Assembly: GCF_028716865.1 (NCBI RefSeq)
Contig: NZ_JAQUOY010000020.1
Location: 1-49,640, forward strand
Origin: Candidatus Methylomirabilis sp.
Lineage (GTDB): Bacteria; Methylomirabilota; Methylomirabilia; Methylomirabilales; Methylomirabilaceae
Length of the DNA stretch: 49,640 nucleotides
Direction of reading: 5' to 3'
Part shown: positions 23,905 to 32,710 of the stretch, in pieces
How positions within the stretch are numbered: position 1 is the first letter of the stretch
How the letters are laid out: each line of letters begins with the position of its first letter
Translations under genes and position numbers: made by a program
The notes under the pieces: model-generated
What the model was told of the DNA's origin: nothing
Databases searched by the model: none
What the model saw: the letters and a program-made list of their open reading frames with translations, nothing else

Positions 23905-25686
23905 TTAGGTCAAGGGTTGATACTGCAACTCGTAGAGTCGGCTATAGAGCCCGCCACTAGCCAGCAATTCCTGATGGGTCCCTTCCTCCCGGATGCGTCC
24001 CTTGTGCAGAACAATGATTCGATCGACGAACTGGATAGTCGAGAGGCGGTGGGCGATGATCAGGGCGGTCCGCCCGAGCAGCAGCGCCCTCAGGGCATCC
24101 TGAATCAGCAACTCCGTAGCCGTATCCACCGAACTGGTCGCCTCGTCCATGATCAGGATCGGTCTGTCGAAGGCCAGAGCCCTAGCGAAAGAGAGAAGCT
24201 GGCGTTCGCCCTGGGAGAGCGTCAAGCCACGCTCCTCCACAACGGCACGGAATCCACCGGGCAGCCGATCGATAAAACCCTGGGCGTGAACGCGTTGCAC
24301 TGCTTCGATCATCTGCGCCTCTGAGACAGCGAGATCGCCGAGGCTGATATTGCGGGCGATATCTCCGGAAAAGAGAAAGACATCCTGCAGCACCAACCCC
24401 AGGTGCCGCCGTAACGTCCGTTTATCCCATTCCCGCACGTCGATGCCATCGATCCGAACGCTGCCGCTCTGAACATCGTAGAACCGGCAGAGGGCCGAGA
24501 TGATCGAGGTCTTTCCGGCGCCCGTGGCGCCAACTAAGGCCACCTTTTCGCCGGGGGCCACCCGGAAGGAGATCCCCTTGAGGACCGCTTCGCCGGCCGC
24601 GTAAGAGAGCCAGACATCCTTGAACTCGATCTCGCCGCGTAGGCGAATTGGGTGGACGGGTGTGGCAGGTTCTATCAGCGATTCCTGCACATCGAGCAGC
24701 TTAAATACCCGTTCGCTCGATGCCATCGCCGCCTGAAGGATGTTGTACTTCTCCGCCAGATCACGAATCGGCCCAAAGAGGCGATGCACATACTGAGTAA
24801 AGGCGATGATGACGCCGGGGAGGACCCGCCCGTCGAGAATCATGGCGCCGCCCACCCAGAGGACGAGGCCGACGGTGATGGCGCTTAACAGCTCGATCGA
24901 GGGGAAAAAGATCGCATTGTACTGGATACTCTTGAGCAGCACGTCGCGATGCTGGGTATTGATCTCTTTAAACCTATTAAAGTGACGCGCCTCCTGACCG
25001 AAGGCCTGGATGGTGGCCATACCGGAGATGTTCTCCTGGAGGTAGGCATTCATCCGAGCCAGGATCCGTCGGCTGTCGCGGTAGTTTTCGCGTGCCCGCT
25101 TGCGATAGGCAGCCGTCGCGCTCAGCATCAGCGGGAAGGACACAAATGAGATCAGAGCCAGGCGCCAGTCCAACGCCAACATGGCCACCGCGATCCCGAC
25201 CAGTGTCAGCAGATCGCCCAGCAGCGCGACGACCCCCGATCCGAACAGCTCGTTCAGGGTCTCCACATCGTTGATGACCCTGGTCATGAGCCGGCCGACC
25301 GGATTCCTGTCGAAGAAGGCGAGGTCCTGTCGTTGCAGATGGGTAAAGAGCTGTGTTCTGAGGTCATGCATGGCCCGCTGGCCGGTATACTGCATGGTGT
25401 AGCTCTGGGCGTATTGGGACAGGAATCCGACAAGCACGGTGATCAGATAGGCCAGGACCGCAAGGTTCAGGCCATGCAGATCGCGGGCGGCGATATAAGT
25501 ATCGATCGCGACTTTGGTAATATACGGCCCAAGCAGTTGCATCCCCGTCGTCAGAAACAGGAGCAGAAGGGAGACCGCGACCCACCACCGATACGGCGCA
25601 AGGTACCCGCACAGCCGCCGTGTCAGTTGGGCATCGTAGGCCTTACCCAGCAGTTCCTCGTCCTGGCGACCCTGCTCTTCCTTCAT
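23905..25686 (-). CDS. ABC exporter half-transporter (second subunit)
   Basis: The 593-residue protein has an N-terminal six-helix exporter domain (about 30-320) and a C-terminal ATPase. Walker A is GATGAGKTS and Walker B PILIMDEATSS retains the catalytic Glu. The signature motif is LSQGE rather than LSGGQ. The H-loop is IAHRLSTI. Its ATG (25686-25684) overlaps the stop of the other subunit, so the pair probably forms a heterodimer of the YheI/YheH (BmrC/BmrD) kind. Expected function is export of lipids, drugs or peptides across the inner membrane; no substrate clue is present. Confidence 0.9.
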   Translation of the reverse strand: MKEEQGRQDEELLGKAYDAQLTRRLCGYLAPYRWWVAVSLLLLFLTTGMQLLGPYITKVAIDTYIAARDLHGLNLAVLAYLITVLVGFLSQYAQSYTMQYTGQRAMHDLRTQLFTHLQRQDLAFFDRNPVGRLMTRVINDVETLNELFGSGVVALLGDLLTLVGIAVAMLALDWRLALISFVSFPLMLSATAAYRKRARENYRDSRRILARMNAYLQENISGMATIQAFGQEARHFNRFKEINTQHRDVLLKSIQYNAIFFPSIELLSAITVGLVLWVGGAMILDGRVLPGVIIAFTQYVHRLFGPIRDLAEKYNILQAAMASSERVFKLLDVQESLIEPATPVHPIRLRGEIEFKDVWLSYAAGEAVLKGISFRVAPGEKVALVGATGAGKTSIISALCRFYDVQSGSVRIDGIDVREWDKRTLRRHLGLVLQDVFLFSGDIARNISLGDLAVSEAQMIEAVQRVHAQGFIDRLPGGFRAVVEERGLTLSQGERQLLSFARALAFDRPILIMDEATSSVDTATELLIQDALRALLLGRTALIIAHRLSTIQFVDRIIVLHKGRIREEGTHQELLASGGLYSRLYELQYQPLT

Positions 25687-27482
25687 GCCCTCGCCCCTGC
25701 ATTGTCGCTTATGGCATCGATCTCCCGCGTCAACAACTGTCGGCGATACAGGCGGTAGTAGTGGCCCCGCAAGGACAGCAACTCTTCGTGACTGCCCCGC
25801 TCCACGATCCGACCTTCCTTCAGATACACAATCTGATCGGCCGCCATGACCGTTGAGATCCGGTGCGAGATCAGGATCGTGGTCCGCTCGCGCATGAACC
25901 CTTTCAACTGTTCGAGAATCCGCTCCTCGGTTTCGGTGTCCACGCTGGAAAAAGCGTCATCCAGGATCAGGATGGGCGAATTCTTGATGATGGCTCGAGC
26001 CAGGGCGGTACGTTGTTTCTGGCCGCCGGACAGCCTCACCCCTCGCTCCCCCAGCAACGTCTCGAATTGCTGCGTAAATCCCTGGATACTGGGGGTGAGT
26101 TGCGCGAGATCGGCCGCCATTTCCAGCTCCTCCGATGTGGCATCGCCGTTGCCAAAGAGGATGTTTTCTCGAATCGTATCGGAGAACAGAAAGATGTCTT
26201 GAGAGACATAGCCGATGGCTCGCTTCAGAGTTTTCAAAGGAAGCTGTCGAATCTCCACATCGTCGATAAACAGGGTTCCAGGCGGCGGCTCGTGCAGGCG
26301 CAGCAGGAGGCTCACCAGCGTACTCTTTCCAGCGCCGGTGTCGCCAACCACCCCGCACCAGGTGCCGGCCGGGATCGTCAGGGTAATCCCTTGCAGGGCG
26401 ATCGGCGCATCGGGACCATAGCGGAAAGACAGATTGCGGAACTCGATCTTGCCGTGTAACTCTGGGACCTGCCCGGTTTCCGGTACCTCCAGTGAGGCTG
26501 TCGAATCCACCTGATACCCTGCCGCTACCGGCGCATCCAGAATCTCCACGAGGCGCGCCAGCGAGGCTGAACCGCGCTGATAGAGCGTAATGACATACCC
26601 GACCGCCATCATGGGCCAGGTCAGCATAGCCAGATACCCGTAGAATCCGGCCAGTTCCCCGAGGGACATCGTCTGCATGGCAACCTGGCGGCCACCGATC
26701 CACAAGACGACCGTCGCGGCCAGGCCGGACAGGACGCTCGTGACCGGCCAGAAATAGCCCCAGCGCTTGGTCAGCTCGAGGTTCTTAAATCGATACTCCC
26801 GGCTCAACCCATCGAAATATCGCTGTTGGTTTTCCTCCTGCGCGTAGGCCTGGACGACCCGGATGCCGGCCAGGTTCTCCTGGACAAATGTACTGAGGGT
26901 ACTGAGATGCCGCTGGATATCCCGATACCGGTTGAAGATCCGGTTGCCGGCTACGAGCATGAGGGCGGTGATGCCGGGAAGGGGCAGGAGGCTCCATAAC
27001 GTCAACCACGGATCGATGACCACCATCAGCAGCAGGCTACTGGAAACCATCAAGACGGCGTCGATCGTCGCCATGGCCCCCATCCCCAGCATCTCGCGGA
27101 CGGAGACCATATCGTTGGTCAGCCGCGACATCAGGTCGCCGGTTTTGGTACGGGTGAAGTAACTGAGCGGCAGGCGCTGCAAGTGGGCAAAGATCTCATT
27201 CCTGAAATCCCATTCGATATGCCGCGAGAACCCGAATACGTGAGTCCGCCAGTAGTAGCGAAAGATCACCTGAAAGCCGGCGGCCAGGATAATCAGTGCA
27301 GGATACTTCCAGAGGGGAACGGTCATCTCCGGACCGCCCAGCAAGGCGTCCAGGGCATCCTTGGTCAACCACGGGATAGCCAGCCCGCACAGGTCAGTCA
27401 TAACCAGCGCAGCTAGACCGATGAACAGGAACCGCCGGTGCCGGTACAGGTACGGTCGAAGCCGGGCGAACTTCTTGAAAAT
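25683..27482 (-). CDS. ABC exporter half-transporter (first subunit), probable AUU start
   Basis: This is a transmembrane exporter domain plus ATPase. Walker A is GDTGAGKST, the signature is LSGGQ, and Walker B reads LILDDAFSS with Asp in place of the catalytic Glu, marking the degenerate site of a heterodimeric exporter. The first ATG in frame (27401) would cut into the first membrane helix. Upstream the frame continues FKKFARLRPYLYRHRRFLFI, a normal exporter N-terminus, back to TAA at 27498. In that stretch the only plausible start is ATT at 27480-27482, preceded by CGGAGG with 6 bases between. The product would be 599 residues. The TGA overlaps the next ATG. Confidence 0.85.
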   Translation of the reverse strand: MFKKFARLRPYLYRHRRFLFIGLAALVMTDLCGLAIPWLTKDALDALLGGPEMTVPLWKYPALIILAAGFQVIFRYYWRTHVFGFSRHIEWDFRNEIFAHLQRLPLSYFTRTKTGDLMSRLTNDMVSVREMLGMGAMATIDAVLMVSSSLLLMVVIDPWLTLWSLLPLPGITALMLVAGNRIFNRYRDIQRHLSTLSTFVQENLAGIRVVQAYAQEENQQRYFDGLSREYRFKNLELTKRWGYFWPVTSVLSGLAATVVLWIGGRQVAMQTMSLGELAGFYGYLAMLTWPMMAVGYVITLYQRGSASLARLVEILDAPVAAGYQVDSTASLEVPETGQVPELHGKIEFRNLSFRYGPDAPIALQGITLTIPAGTWCGVVGDTGAGKSTLVSLLLRLHEPPPGTLFIDDVEIRQLPLKTLKRAIGYVSQDIFLFSDTIRENILFGNGDATSEELEMAADLAQLTPSIQGFTQQFETLLGERGVRLSGGQKQRTALARAIIKNSPILILDDAFSSVDTETEERILEQLKGFMRERTTILISHRISTVMAADQIVYLKEGRIVERGSHEELLSLRGHYYRLYRRQLLTREIDAISDNAGARA

Positions 27483-27730
27483 CTTACGCCTCCGTGTTTA
27501 GATGCAGGAATTTAGACCAGTTAGTAAAGTGATTGTACGTGAGCCTACGCCCCTTGTAAAGGTATTGCAGGCCGCAGTGGCCTTAGGTCAAGGCCGTGGC
27601 GTTCGGTTGGAAGAACTGTCCGATCGTTGAGGGTGATATCCTATCGAGTCTCCTGCCAGAAGGGAGGGGCCAGTGATGGGAAACACACCTGACTCGGCGC
27701 ATCTGGCAGTAACGACGTTGGACGGCGTTA

Positions 27731-28786
27731 TTAGTGCCAGACGCCGGGGATCGTGGTCCCGCAGGTGGGGCAGGCGCCGTCTTTGAGGGTATTTTTAAGG
27801 ATGGTGTAGCCGTTCCGCTCGATCAGCAGTTTGTGGCACACAGGACAGTAGGTGTTCTCGTGTGCGCCGACGCGGCCCGGCAGATTGCCGGCATAGACAT
27901 AACGCAGGCCGGCTTTCTTTCCGATCTCGGCCGCTCGGAGCAGGGTGGCAACCGTCGTGTTGGCATGGTCCAGCATCTTGTAATCCTGATGGAACGCCGT
28001 GACATGCCAAGGAAGATCGACGGAGACAGACGCCAGAAACTCGGCGATCTGGGTCAACTCCGCATCCGAATCGTTGAACTCCGGCACGATGAGTGTGACG
28101 ATCTCAACCCAAAACTGCTTCTCCACAAGCAGCGTGATCGTCTCCAGGACGTTTCCTAACACGCCGCCCAGCTTCCGGTAGTTGGCGTCGTTGAACCCCT
28201 TCAAATCGACCTTGTACAGGTCCACCCAGGGCTTCAGGTGCTCGATCACCTGCGGCGTGCCGTTGCCGTTGCTGATGTAGGCAGTCTTTAAGCCGTTCGC
28301 TTTGGCCACGCGGAAGATCTCGACCGCCCACTCGCTGGTGATCAGGGGTTCGTTGTAGGTACTGGCGACGATCGGCGCGCGGTGACGTTCCGCCATGCCG
28401 ACCAGGTCGTCGGCCGACACCAGCTCCGGCGGGCTCACCGCCTCGGGATCGCGCAACGCCTGCGACGTGAGCCAATTCTGGCAGTAGCCGCAATGGAAAT
28501 CGCAACCGAGCATCCCGAAGCTCATGGCGAGTGAGCCGGGGAGCACATGATAAAATGGTTTCTTCTCCACCGGATCGACCTGCAAGGCGCTGACGTAGCC
28601 GGTGGGAACTTGCAGGACGCCTCCCTTGTTGAACCGGACCCGGCAGACCCCTTGTCGCCCCTCCGGGATCAGACATCGGTGGCCGCACGCATAACACCGC
28701 ACCCGCCGGTTGGGAAGCTTCTCGTACAGCTCCCCCTCCTTGGTGAGTCTGGCTAAGGTATCAGCAAGGGTCATCACGGCCGGCAT
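27731..28786 (-). CDS. amrS: AmmeMemoRadiSam system radical SAM enzyme AmrS
   Basis: The 351-residue protein has the radical SAM motif C-x3-C-x2-C at Cys95, Cys99 and Cys102 (GCDFHCGYCQN), preceded by KKPFYHVLPGSLAMSFG, which is typical of AmrS. An N-terminal cysteine group (RCYACGHRC and GVC) and a C-terminal zinc-ribbon-like set (CPVCHKLL, CPTCGTT) are present. AmrS-type enzymes usually occur with MEMO1- and AMMECR1-like proteins; neither is visible in this window, and the biochemical product is unsettled. It starts at ATG 28786 after GAGG. The 27483-27730 stretch downstream contains no supported gene. Confidence 0.87.
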   Translation of the reverse strand: MPAVMTLADTLARLTKEGELYEKLPNRRVRCYACGHRCLIPEGRQGVCRVRFNKGGVLQVPTGYVSALQVDPVEKKPFYHVLPGSLAMSFGMLGCDFHCGYCQNWLTSQALRDPEAVSPPELVSADDLVGMAERHRAPIVASTYNEPLITSEWAVEIFRVAKANGLKTAYISNGNGTPQVIEHLKPWVDLYKVDLKGFNDANYRKLGGVLGNVLETITLLVEKQFWVEIVTLIVPEFNDSDAELTQIAEFLASVSVDLPWHVTAFHQDYKMLDHANTTVATLLRAAEIGKKAGLRYVYAGNLPGRVGAHENTYCPVCHKLLIERNGYTILKNTLKDGACPTCGTTIPGVWH

Positions 28787-28984
28787 GGGAGTCCTCTGGT
28801 TGACAAGCCTCGTTGTCTCAGTTCCTACTCACAATATAGCGCTCCGCTTGGCCTCCTACAAGCTGCCGCTCTTCGTGGCTTTTTGCCATGCGGACTCGGC
28901 ACTGGTTTTCTCGCCGCGCCTATGGATGCATTGACACCTCGGATCGCCTCGTTATAGAGTGCATCGACGTGAGCGGGCATAGAA

Positions 28985-30715
28985 ATGATCGATGTCACAG
29001 AAGTTGTCGATGATCGTCGTACGGGCGAGACGGTCCTGGAGGTCCCCCTCTGGGGTCGGCTGTTGCTGGACTGCTCCCTGTTGAATAAGGGAAGCGCCTT
29101 TTCCGAACAGGAGCGACGCGACTTCGGCTTGGTCGGCCTGCTGCCTTCCCGTGTAAGCACCTTGGAGGAACAGGCGACCCGGAGGTATGAGGAGTACCTG
29201 AAGAAGACGACGGCGCTGGAGCACTTCCTTTTCCTCCGTGCCCTGCAGGACCGGAACGAAACGCTATTTTACCGTCTGCTGCAAGACCACCTCACCGAGA
29301 TGTTGCCGATGATCTACACCCCGGAGGTGGGAGAGGTCTGTCAGCGCTACAGCCATATTTACCACCGGTCTCGCGGACTGTTCATCTCCTATCCACAACG
29401 GCAGGAGATGGACACCATTCTGGAAAACCGGCCGTATCGCCAGGTAGACGTGATCGTCGTGACCGATGGCGAGCGCATCCTCGGGCTCGGCGATCAGGGG
29501 GTGGGCGGGATCGGCATTCCAGTCGGGAAGTTGGCCCTGTACACCGTGTGCGGCGGGGTAGACCCCGGCCGGACGCTGCCCGTCGTGCTCGATGTGGGGA
29601 CGAACAACCCGGAGAGGCTGGCGGACCCGGACTACCTCGGCTGGCGGCATGAACGCGTGCGCGGGCCGGACTACGACGCCTTCGTGGACGAGTTCGTGCA
29701 GGCTGTGGAGCGGCACCTGCCCGGCGTACTGCTGCAATGGGAGGACTTCGGCAAGGATCATGCCCGCACACTACGGGACCGCTACCGCGACCGGCTCTGC
29801 AGTTTCAACGACGACATCCAGGGGACCGCGGCGGTGACCCTCGCCGCCTTGCTGGCTGGGGGGAGGGCCACCGGCCGCCCTCTGGGCAGCCAGCGCGTGG
29901 TCATCTTGGGCCCCGGCTCGGCCGGGACGGGTATCAGCGATCTGCTGGTGGCGGCGCTGGTCCATGAAGGGTTATCCGAGGATGAGGCCCGATCGCGGCT
30001 CTGGCTGGTCGGGCGCCACGGTCTGCTGCACACGGGGATGTGCGATCTCAGGCCGGCTCAGCAGCGGTACCGCCAGCCGCTGGAGCGGCTCGCCGGCTGG
30101 GAGCGCGGGCCGGCCGGAGAGATTCCCCTGGCCGAGGTGGTGCGTCGCGTGCGACCGACGGTGCTGATCGGCGTGACCGGCCAGCCCGGTCTCTTCACCG
30201 AAGACGTGATCCGGACCCTGGCCCGGCAGGTTGAGCGCCCCATTCTCTTGCCGCTTTCCAACCCAACGGCCCAGTGTGAGGCTTTGCCGGCCGACCTGGT
30301 GGCCTGGACCGAGGGGCGGGCGCTGGTGGCAACCGGCAGCCCCTTCCCAGGTGTCGCGTACCAAGGACGCACCATCCCGATCAGCCAGTGCAACAACGCC
30401 TACGTCTTCCCCGGATTGGGCCTGGGCGTGATCGCCTCGGGGGCCCGGCGTGTCACAGACGAGATGTTCCTGGCGGCAGCACGGGTCCTGAGCGACAGTG
30501 CGCCCCCACAGACGGGATTCGACGCGCCCCTCCTGCCGCCGCTTGCAGAGATCCGCGCCCTATCGCGTCGCATCGCGCTGGTCGTGGGACTCGAAGCCCA
30601 GCGCCAGGAACTCGCCCCGCGAACCTCGCTCCAGGAGTGGGAGCAACTACTGGATACCAGACAGTGGGAGCCGCGTTATCGGCCCATGCGTCCCCAACGT
30701 CGCCCAGCGGATTGA
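28985..30715 (+). CDS. NAD-type malic enzyme (oxaloacetate-decarboxylating malate dehydrogenase)
   Basis: This 576-residue protein is of the long malic-enzyme class related to MaeA/SfcA. The N-terminal malic domain contains ALQDRNETLFYRLL and MIYTPEVGEVCQ, the substrate/metal region GLGDQGVGGIGIPVGKL, and the metal site FNDDIQGTAAV. The NAD domain has VILGPGSAGTGISDLL. The late segments LPLSNPTAQCEALP and NNAYVFPGLGLGVIASGA are also diagnostic. It converts malate to pyruvate with CO2 release. ATG 28985 has no strong ribosome site. Cofactor preference is assumed from class. The 28787-28984 gap to the divergent amrS contains a TTGACA at 28800-28805 without a convincing -10 box. Confidence 0.9.
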   Translation: MIDVTEVVDDRRTGETVLEVPLWGRLLLDCSLLNKGSAFSEQERRDFGLVGLLPSRVSTLEEQATRRYEEYLKKTTALEHFLFLRALQDRNETLFYRLLQDHLTEMLPMIYTPEVGEVCQRYSHIYHRSRGLFISYPQRQEMDTILENRPYRQVDVIVVTDGERILGLGDQGVGGIGIPVGKLALYTVCGGVDPGRTLPVVLDVGTNNPERLADPDYLGWRHERVRGPDYDAFVDEFVQAVERHLPGVLLQWEDFGKDHARTLRDRYRDRLCSFNDDIQGTAAVTLAALLAGGRATGRPLGSQRVVILGPGSAGTGISDLLVAALVHEGLSEDEARSRLWLVGRHGLLHTGMCDLRPAQQRYRQPLERLAGWERGPAGEIPLAEVVRRVRPTVLIGVTGQPGLFTEDVIRTLARQVERPILLPLSNPTAQCEALPADLVAWTEGRALVATGSPFPGVAYQGRTIPISQCNNAYVFPGLGLGVIASGARRVTDEMFLAAARVLSDSAPPQTGFDAPLLPPLAEIRALSRRIALVVGLEAQRQELAPRTSLQEWEQLLDTRQWEPRYRPMRPQRRPAD

Positions 30716-30808
30716 CTCGGATTGCATCCGGAGAGCGGCTCAATCGGGCGAGAATAGCCTAGCAATAGATGCAGTGTTTGTCCCCTCTGGGGAACCTAGA
30801 AAATCCTT

Positions 30809-30845
30809 GCTAACCGCTGAAAAACACAATAAACTCCACGTTAGC
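30809..30845. repeat. Short inverted repeat GCTAAC...GTTAGC upstream of the nuclease gene
   Basis: GCTAAC (30809-30814) and GTTAGC (30840-30845) are exact inverses 25 bases apart. The right half, CACGTTAGCTAC, resembles the attC-like end at 31951-31960. Nothing else is recognised in 30716-30933. Confidence 0.3.
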
Positions 30846-30933
30846 TACAAAAGTAGTTGATCAAGATAGGCTAAACAATCGACTCAATAGTTGTCGGGAC
30901 ATGGGTTTACCCACAGCGCGGAGCGCCTGAAAC

Positions 30934-31767
30934 ATGCCTTCGCTTTACTGGAAGAGTAGGACCGGCCGGGTTAAGCCAGTCACCCTGGCCCCATATCGCT
31001 CAGAGCAGGAGTTTGAGCAGGACGTCTTTCAAACTCCAGAGCTCTTGGAGGACGTCTTCCTTCTCAAGCGTCAGATTCGAGGAGGCGCCAAGTCCGGGAT
31101 CCCCGACATCATCGGGATCGATGTCGACGGGAAGGTCTGCATCATCGAGATGAAGAATGTCCCAATCGATGCGGCCGTCATTCCGCAGATTCTCGAATAC
31201 GCTATCTGGGCCGAAAGTAACCCGGACTCGATCAAGTCGCTCTGGTTGGAGGCTCACGACCGACCGAACGATCGCGTGATTGATTGGGACAACTTGGAGG
31301 TTCGCGTCCTTGTTGTCGCGCCGAGCATCGATCGGGCGACGCTCGAGCATGTCAACAAGATCAACTACCAGGTCGAACTTATCGAGATCACACGCTGGAC
31401 GTCCGGTAGAGATACCTGGCTTCTCGTGAACCGCCTTGAACCCCTCCCTCCCAAGAAGAAACGCCCGGTCAGCGGGCTGACCATTTACGATCGAGCTGCA
31501 TACGAGGAGAACCACAACGCAGAGGCCGTACGTGCTTTCCTCCAAACGTGCGACGATCTCCAGGAAATCGCCACGCGTCGCAAATGGCCCGTGGACCGTA
31601 AGTTCAACAAGTACTACTGTGGCTTCAAGGTCGGGAACTACATCGTCTTCGGCGTAAAGTGGATCAGCGGCAAGAGCTTCGGCGTCTTCCTGAAGATTCC
31701 GGAGGCTGCCATGCGCCGCTCCAAGATCGCGGGCTTCGAATCGAAATACGAGCCGCAATGGAACTAG
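30934..31767 (+). CDS. PD-(D/E)XK-type nuclease-like protein
   Basis: The 277-residue protein has a nuclease core reading GIPDIIGIDVDGKVCIIEMKN, with Asp58, Glu72 and Lys74 in the D-x(n)-E-x-K arrangement and Gln85 following. This resembles NucS/DUF91-like endonucleases and defence-linked restriction-type folds. The C-terminal half (about 170-277) is rich in basic and aromatic residues (RRKWPVDRKFNKYYCGFKVG) and may bind nucleic acid. No methylase or helicase partner lies nearby. It opens the accessory patch between malic enzyme and HicBA. I cannot say whether it acts in repair or defence. Confidence 0.7.
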   Translation: MPSLYWKSRTGRVKPVTLAPYRSEQEFEQDVFQTPELLEDVFLLKRQIRGGAKSGIPDIIGIDVDGKVCIIEMKNVPIDAAVIPQILEYAIWAESNPDSIKSLWLEAHDRPNDRVIDWDNLEVRVLVVAPSIDRATLEHVNKINYQVELIEITRWTSGRDTWLLVNRLEPLPPKKKRPVSGLTIYDRAAYEENHNAEAVRAFLQTCDDLQEIATRRKWPVDRKFNKYYCGFKVGNYIVFGVKWISGKSFGVFLKIPEAAMRRSKIAGFESKYEPQWN

Positions 31768-31881
31768 GCGGTCTACCGGCCTAGGGGGCCATCGTTCAGC
31801 GTCGCCAAGATGAGACCGTTCCTGGAAAAGGCGTTGGAGGCCAGAGTGGAGTGACGGGCCGGATAACATGGCCATGAACCC

Positions 31882-31957
31882 GCTAGCCGGCGCGGAACGT
31901 CCTCAGACAGCGAGCAGGTTTGAATTTGCGCCAGCCGCGGGTTATCGCCGCGTTAGC
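31882..31957. other. attC-like imperfect inverted repeat
   Basis: GCTAGCCGGCGCGGAAC (31882-31898) and GTTATCGCCGCGTTAGC (31941-31957) are imperfect inverses, with the two halves of the match offset by one base as expected for an extrahelical base in an integron attC site. The right end GTTAGCT deviates from the GTTRRRY consensus. ATG 31967 follows within 9 bases. The rest of 31768-31881 shows no supported gene. Confidence 0.3.
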
Positions 31958-31966
31958 TGCTTAAAG

Positions 31967-32371
31967 ATGAGCGACGCATACATGACCATCGAGAGCATTT
32001 GGAACCGTTACTTTTCCGGTTTTGCTATTGATGTCTCGAAAGAAGTCCTGGACCTGCTGCTCCAGGAAGACATCAGGATTCGTCAAAAGGACGGTACGTT
32101 GAAGCAGATAAACATTTCACGGCCGACATCAATGCCAAGTAGCTTCGTGGTCGGTCTTCGCTACATGAAGAAGGACGGGACACCAACCGAAGATCATTTT
32201 CTCTGCCGAAACGGTTGCCCTATAGAGCGGCACTACGGGAAGCAACTTGAGATGGTGCTCCCGGAGTACAAAGGAACACATAAACAGAGAGTCGATCTTT
32301 CCGTGCCAAGTACAACCGGCATGCCCATCACGTATGTAAATACCATCAGCTTCCAAAGAAGCAATCCGTGA
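31967..32371 (+). CDS. Unknown cassette-like protein
   Basis: The product is about 134 residues, starting MSDAYMTIESIWNRYFSGFA. I do not recognise the family and see no signal peptide, membrane segment or catalytic motif. An in-frame ATG at 31868 would add an unlikely N-terminus that runs through the attC-like repeat; an ATG at 31982 is another option. The gene begins almost directly after one attC-like end (31957) and is followed by about 150 bases of non-coding sequence ending in another (AAGCGTTAGAGG at 32517-32528). That is the arrangement of an integron gene cassette. Function is unknown. Confidence 0.55.
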   Translation: MSDAYMTIESIWNRYFSGFAIDVSKEVLDLLLQEDIRIRQKDGTLKQINISRPTSMPSSFVVGLRYMKKDGTPTEDHFLCRNGCPIERHYGKQLEMVLPEYKGTHKQRVDLSVPSTTGMPITYVNTISFQRSNP

Positions 32372-32564
32372 GTGGCCGGTGGCACGTACGCCTGACCAGC
32401 CGGGGACACGGGTTGCACTTGATGACGTGTCAATCTACCATATTCATCCTCGACCCGCATGTGGCGTTCATGGAGCCGACGGCGCAATGGTTTCCGCAAG
32501 TGCCGCAGGTGAACTTAAGCGTTAGAGGTTACACCTTGCCCTTAGGAATACGACAGGACAAGAT
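32372..32564. other. Non-coding stretch after the cassette-like gene, with attC-like end
   Basis: No gene is supported here. GCCTGAC (32388-32394) and GTTAGAG (32521-32527) could be the outer boxes of a long attC, and GCACTTG (about 32413) pairs with CAAGTGC (about 32499). The pairing is poor overall, so this is only a possibility. Confidence 0.25.
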
Positions 32565-32672
32565 ATGATCCAAAAGACAGTGACGAAACGCCGCGCGCAG
32601 GATCCTGCCTCTACGAAAGAAGATTTGGTATACTGGTTGAGTAGACGTAGAAGGAACGCGTCGCAACCGTAA
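32565..32672 (+). pseudogene. 35-codon fragment with YWLSR motif
   Basis: ATG 32565 opens a 35-residue frame (MIQKTVTKRRAQDPASTKED, then LVYWLSRRRRNASQP) ending at TAA 32672. The TKEDLVYWLSR portion resembles the N-terminus of small proteins of the EDLxYWLSRxPEER type that I associate with toxin-antitoxin or nucleotidyltransferase neighbours. The match then stops, so this is probably a truncated remnant rather than an active gene. It precedes hicB by 38 bases and could overlap its promoter. Confidence 0.3.
32626..32634 (+). promoter_or_regulatory. Possible extended -10 promoter for hicBA
   Basis: TGGTATACT matches an extended -10 (TGnTATAAT) and lies about 77 bases before hicB. No clear -35 box accompanies it. 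Confidence 0.3.
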
Positions 32673-32710
32673 ACCTTTTGGGGCAACAATACTTACGAAG
32701 GGGTATCCCG

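Noticed and set aside
27676-27786. A 36-codon frame starting ATG after GGGAGGGG
   Set aside because: It runs antisense into amrS, has an Arg-rich shadow-like sequence, and no family resemblance.
28800-28850. A sigma-70 promoter for malic enzyme
   Set aside because: TTGACA is present at 28800 but no acceptable -10 box lies at 16-19 bases; ATATAG is too far.
31810-31854. A 14-codon frame MRPFLEKALEARVE
   Set aside because: Too short to support, and no clear ribosome site; it might be the end of a lost gene, but nothing upstream continues it.
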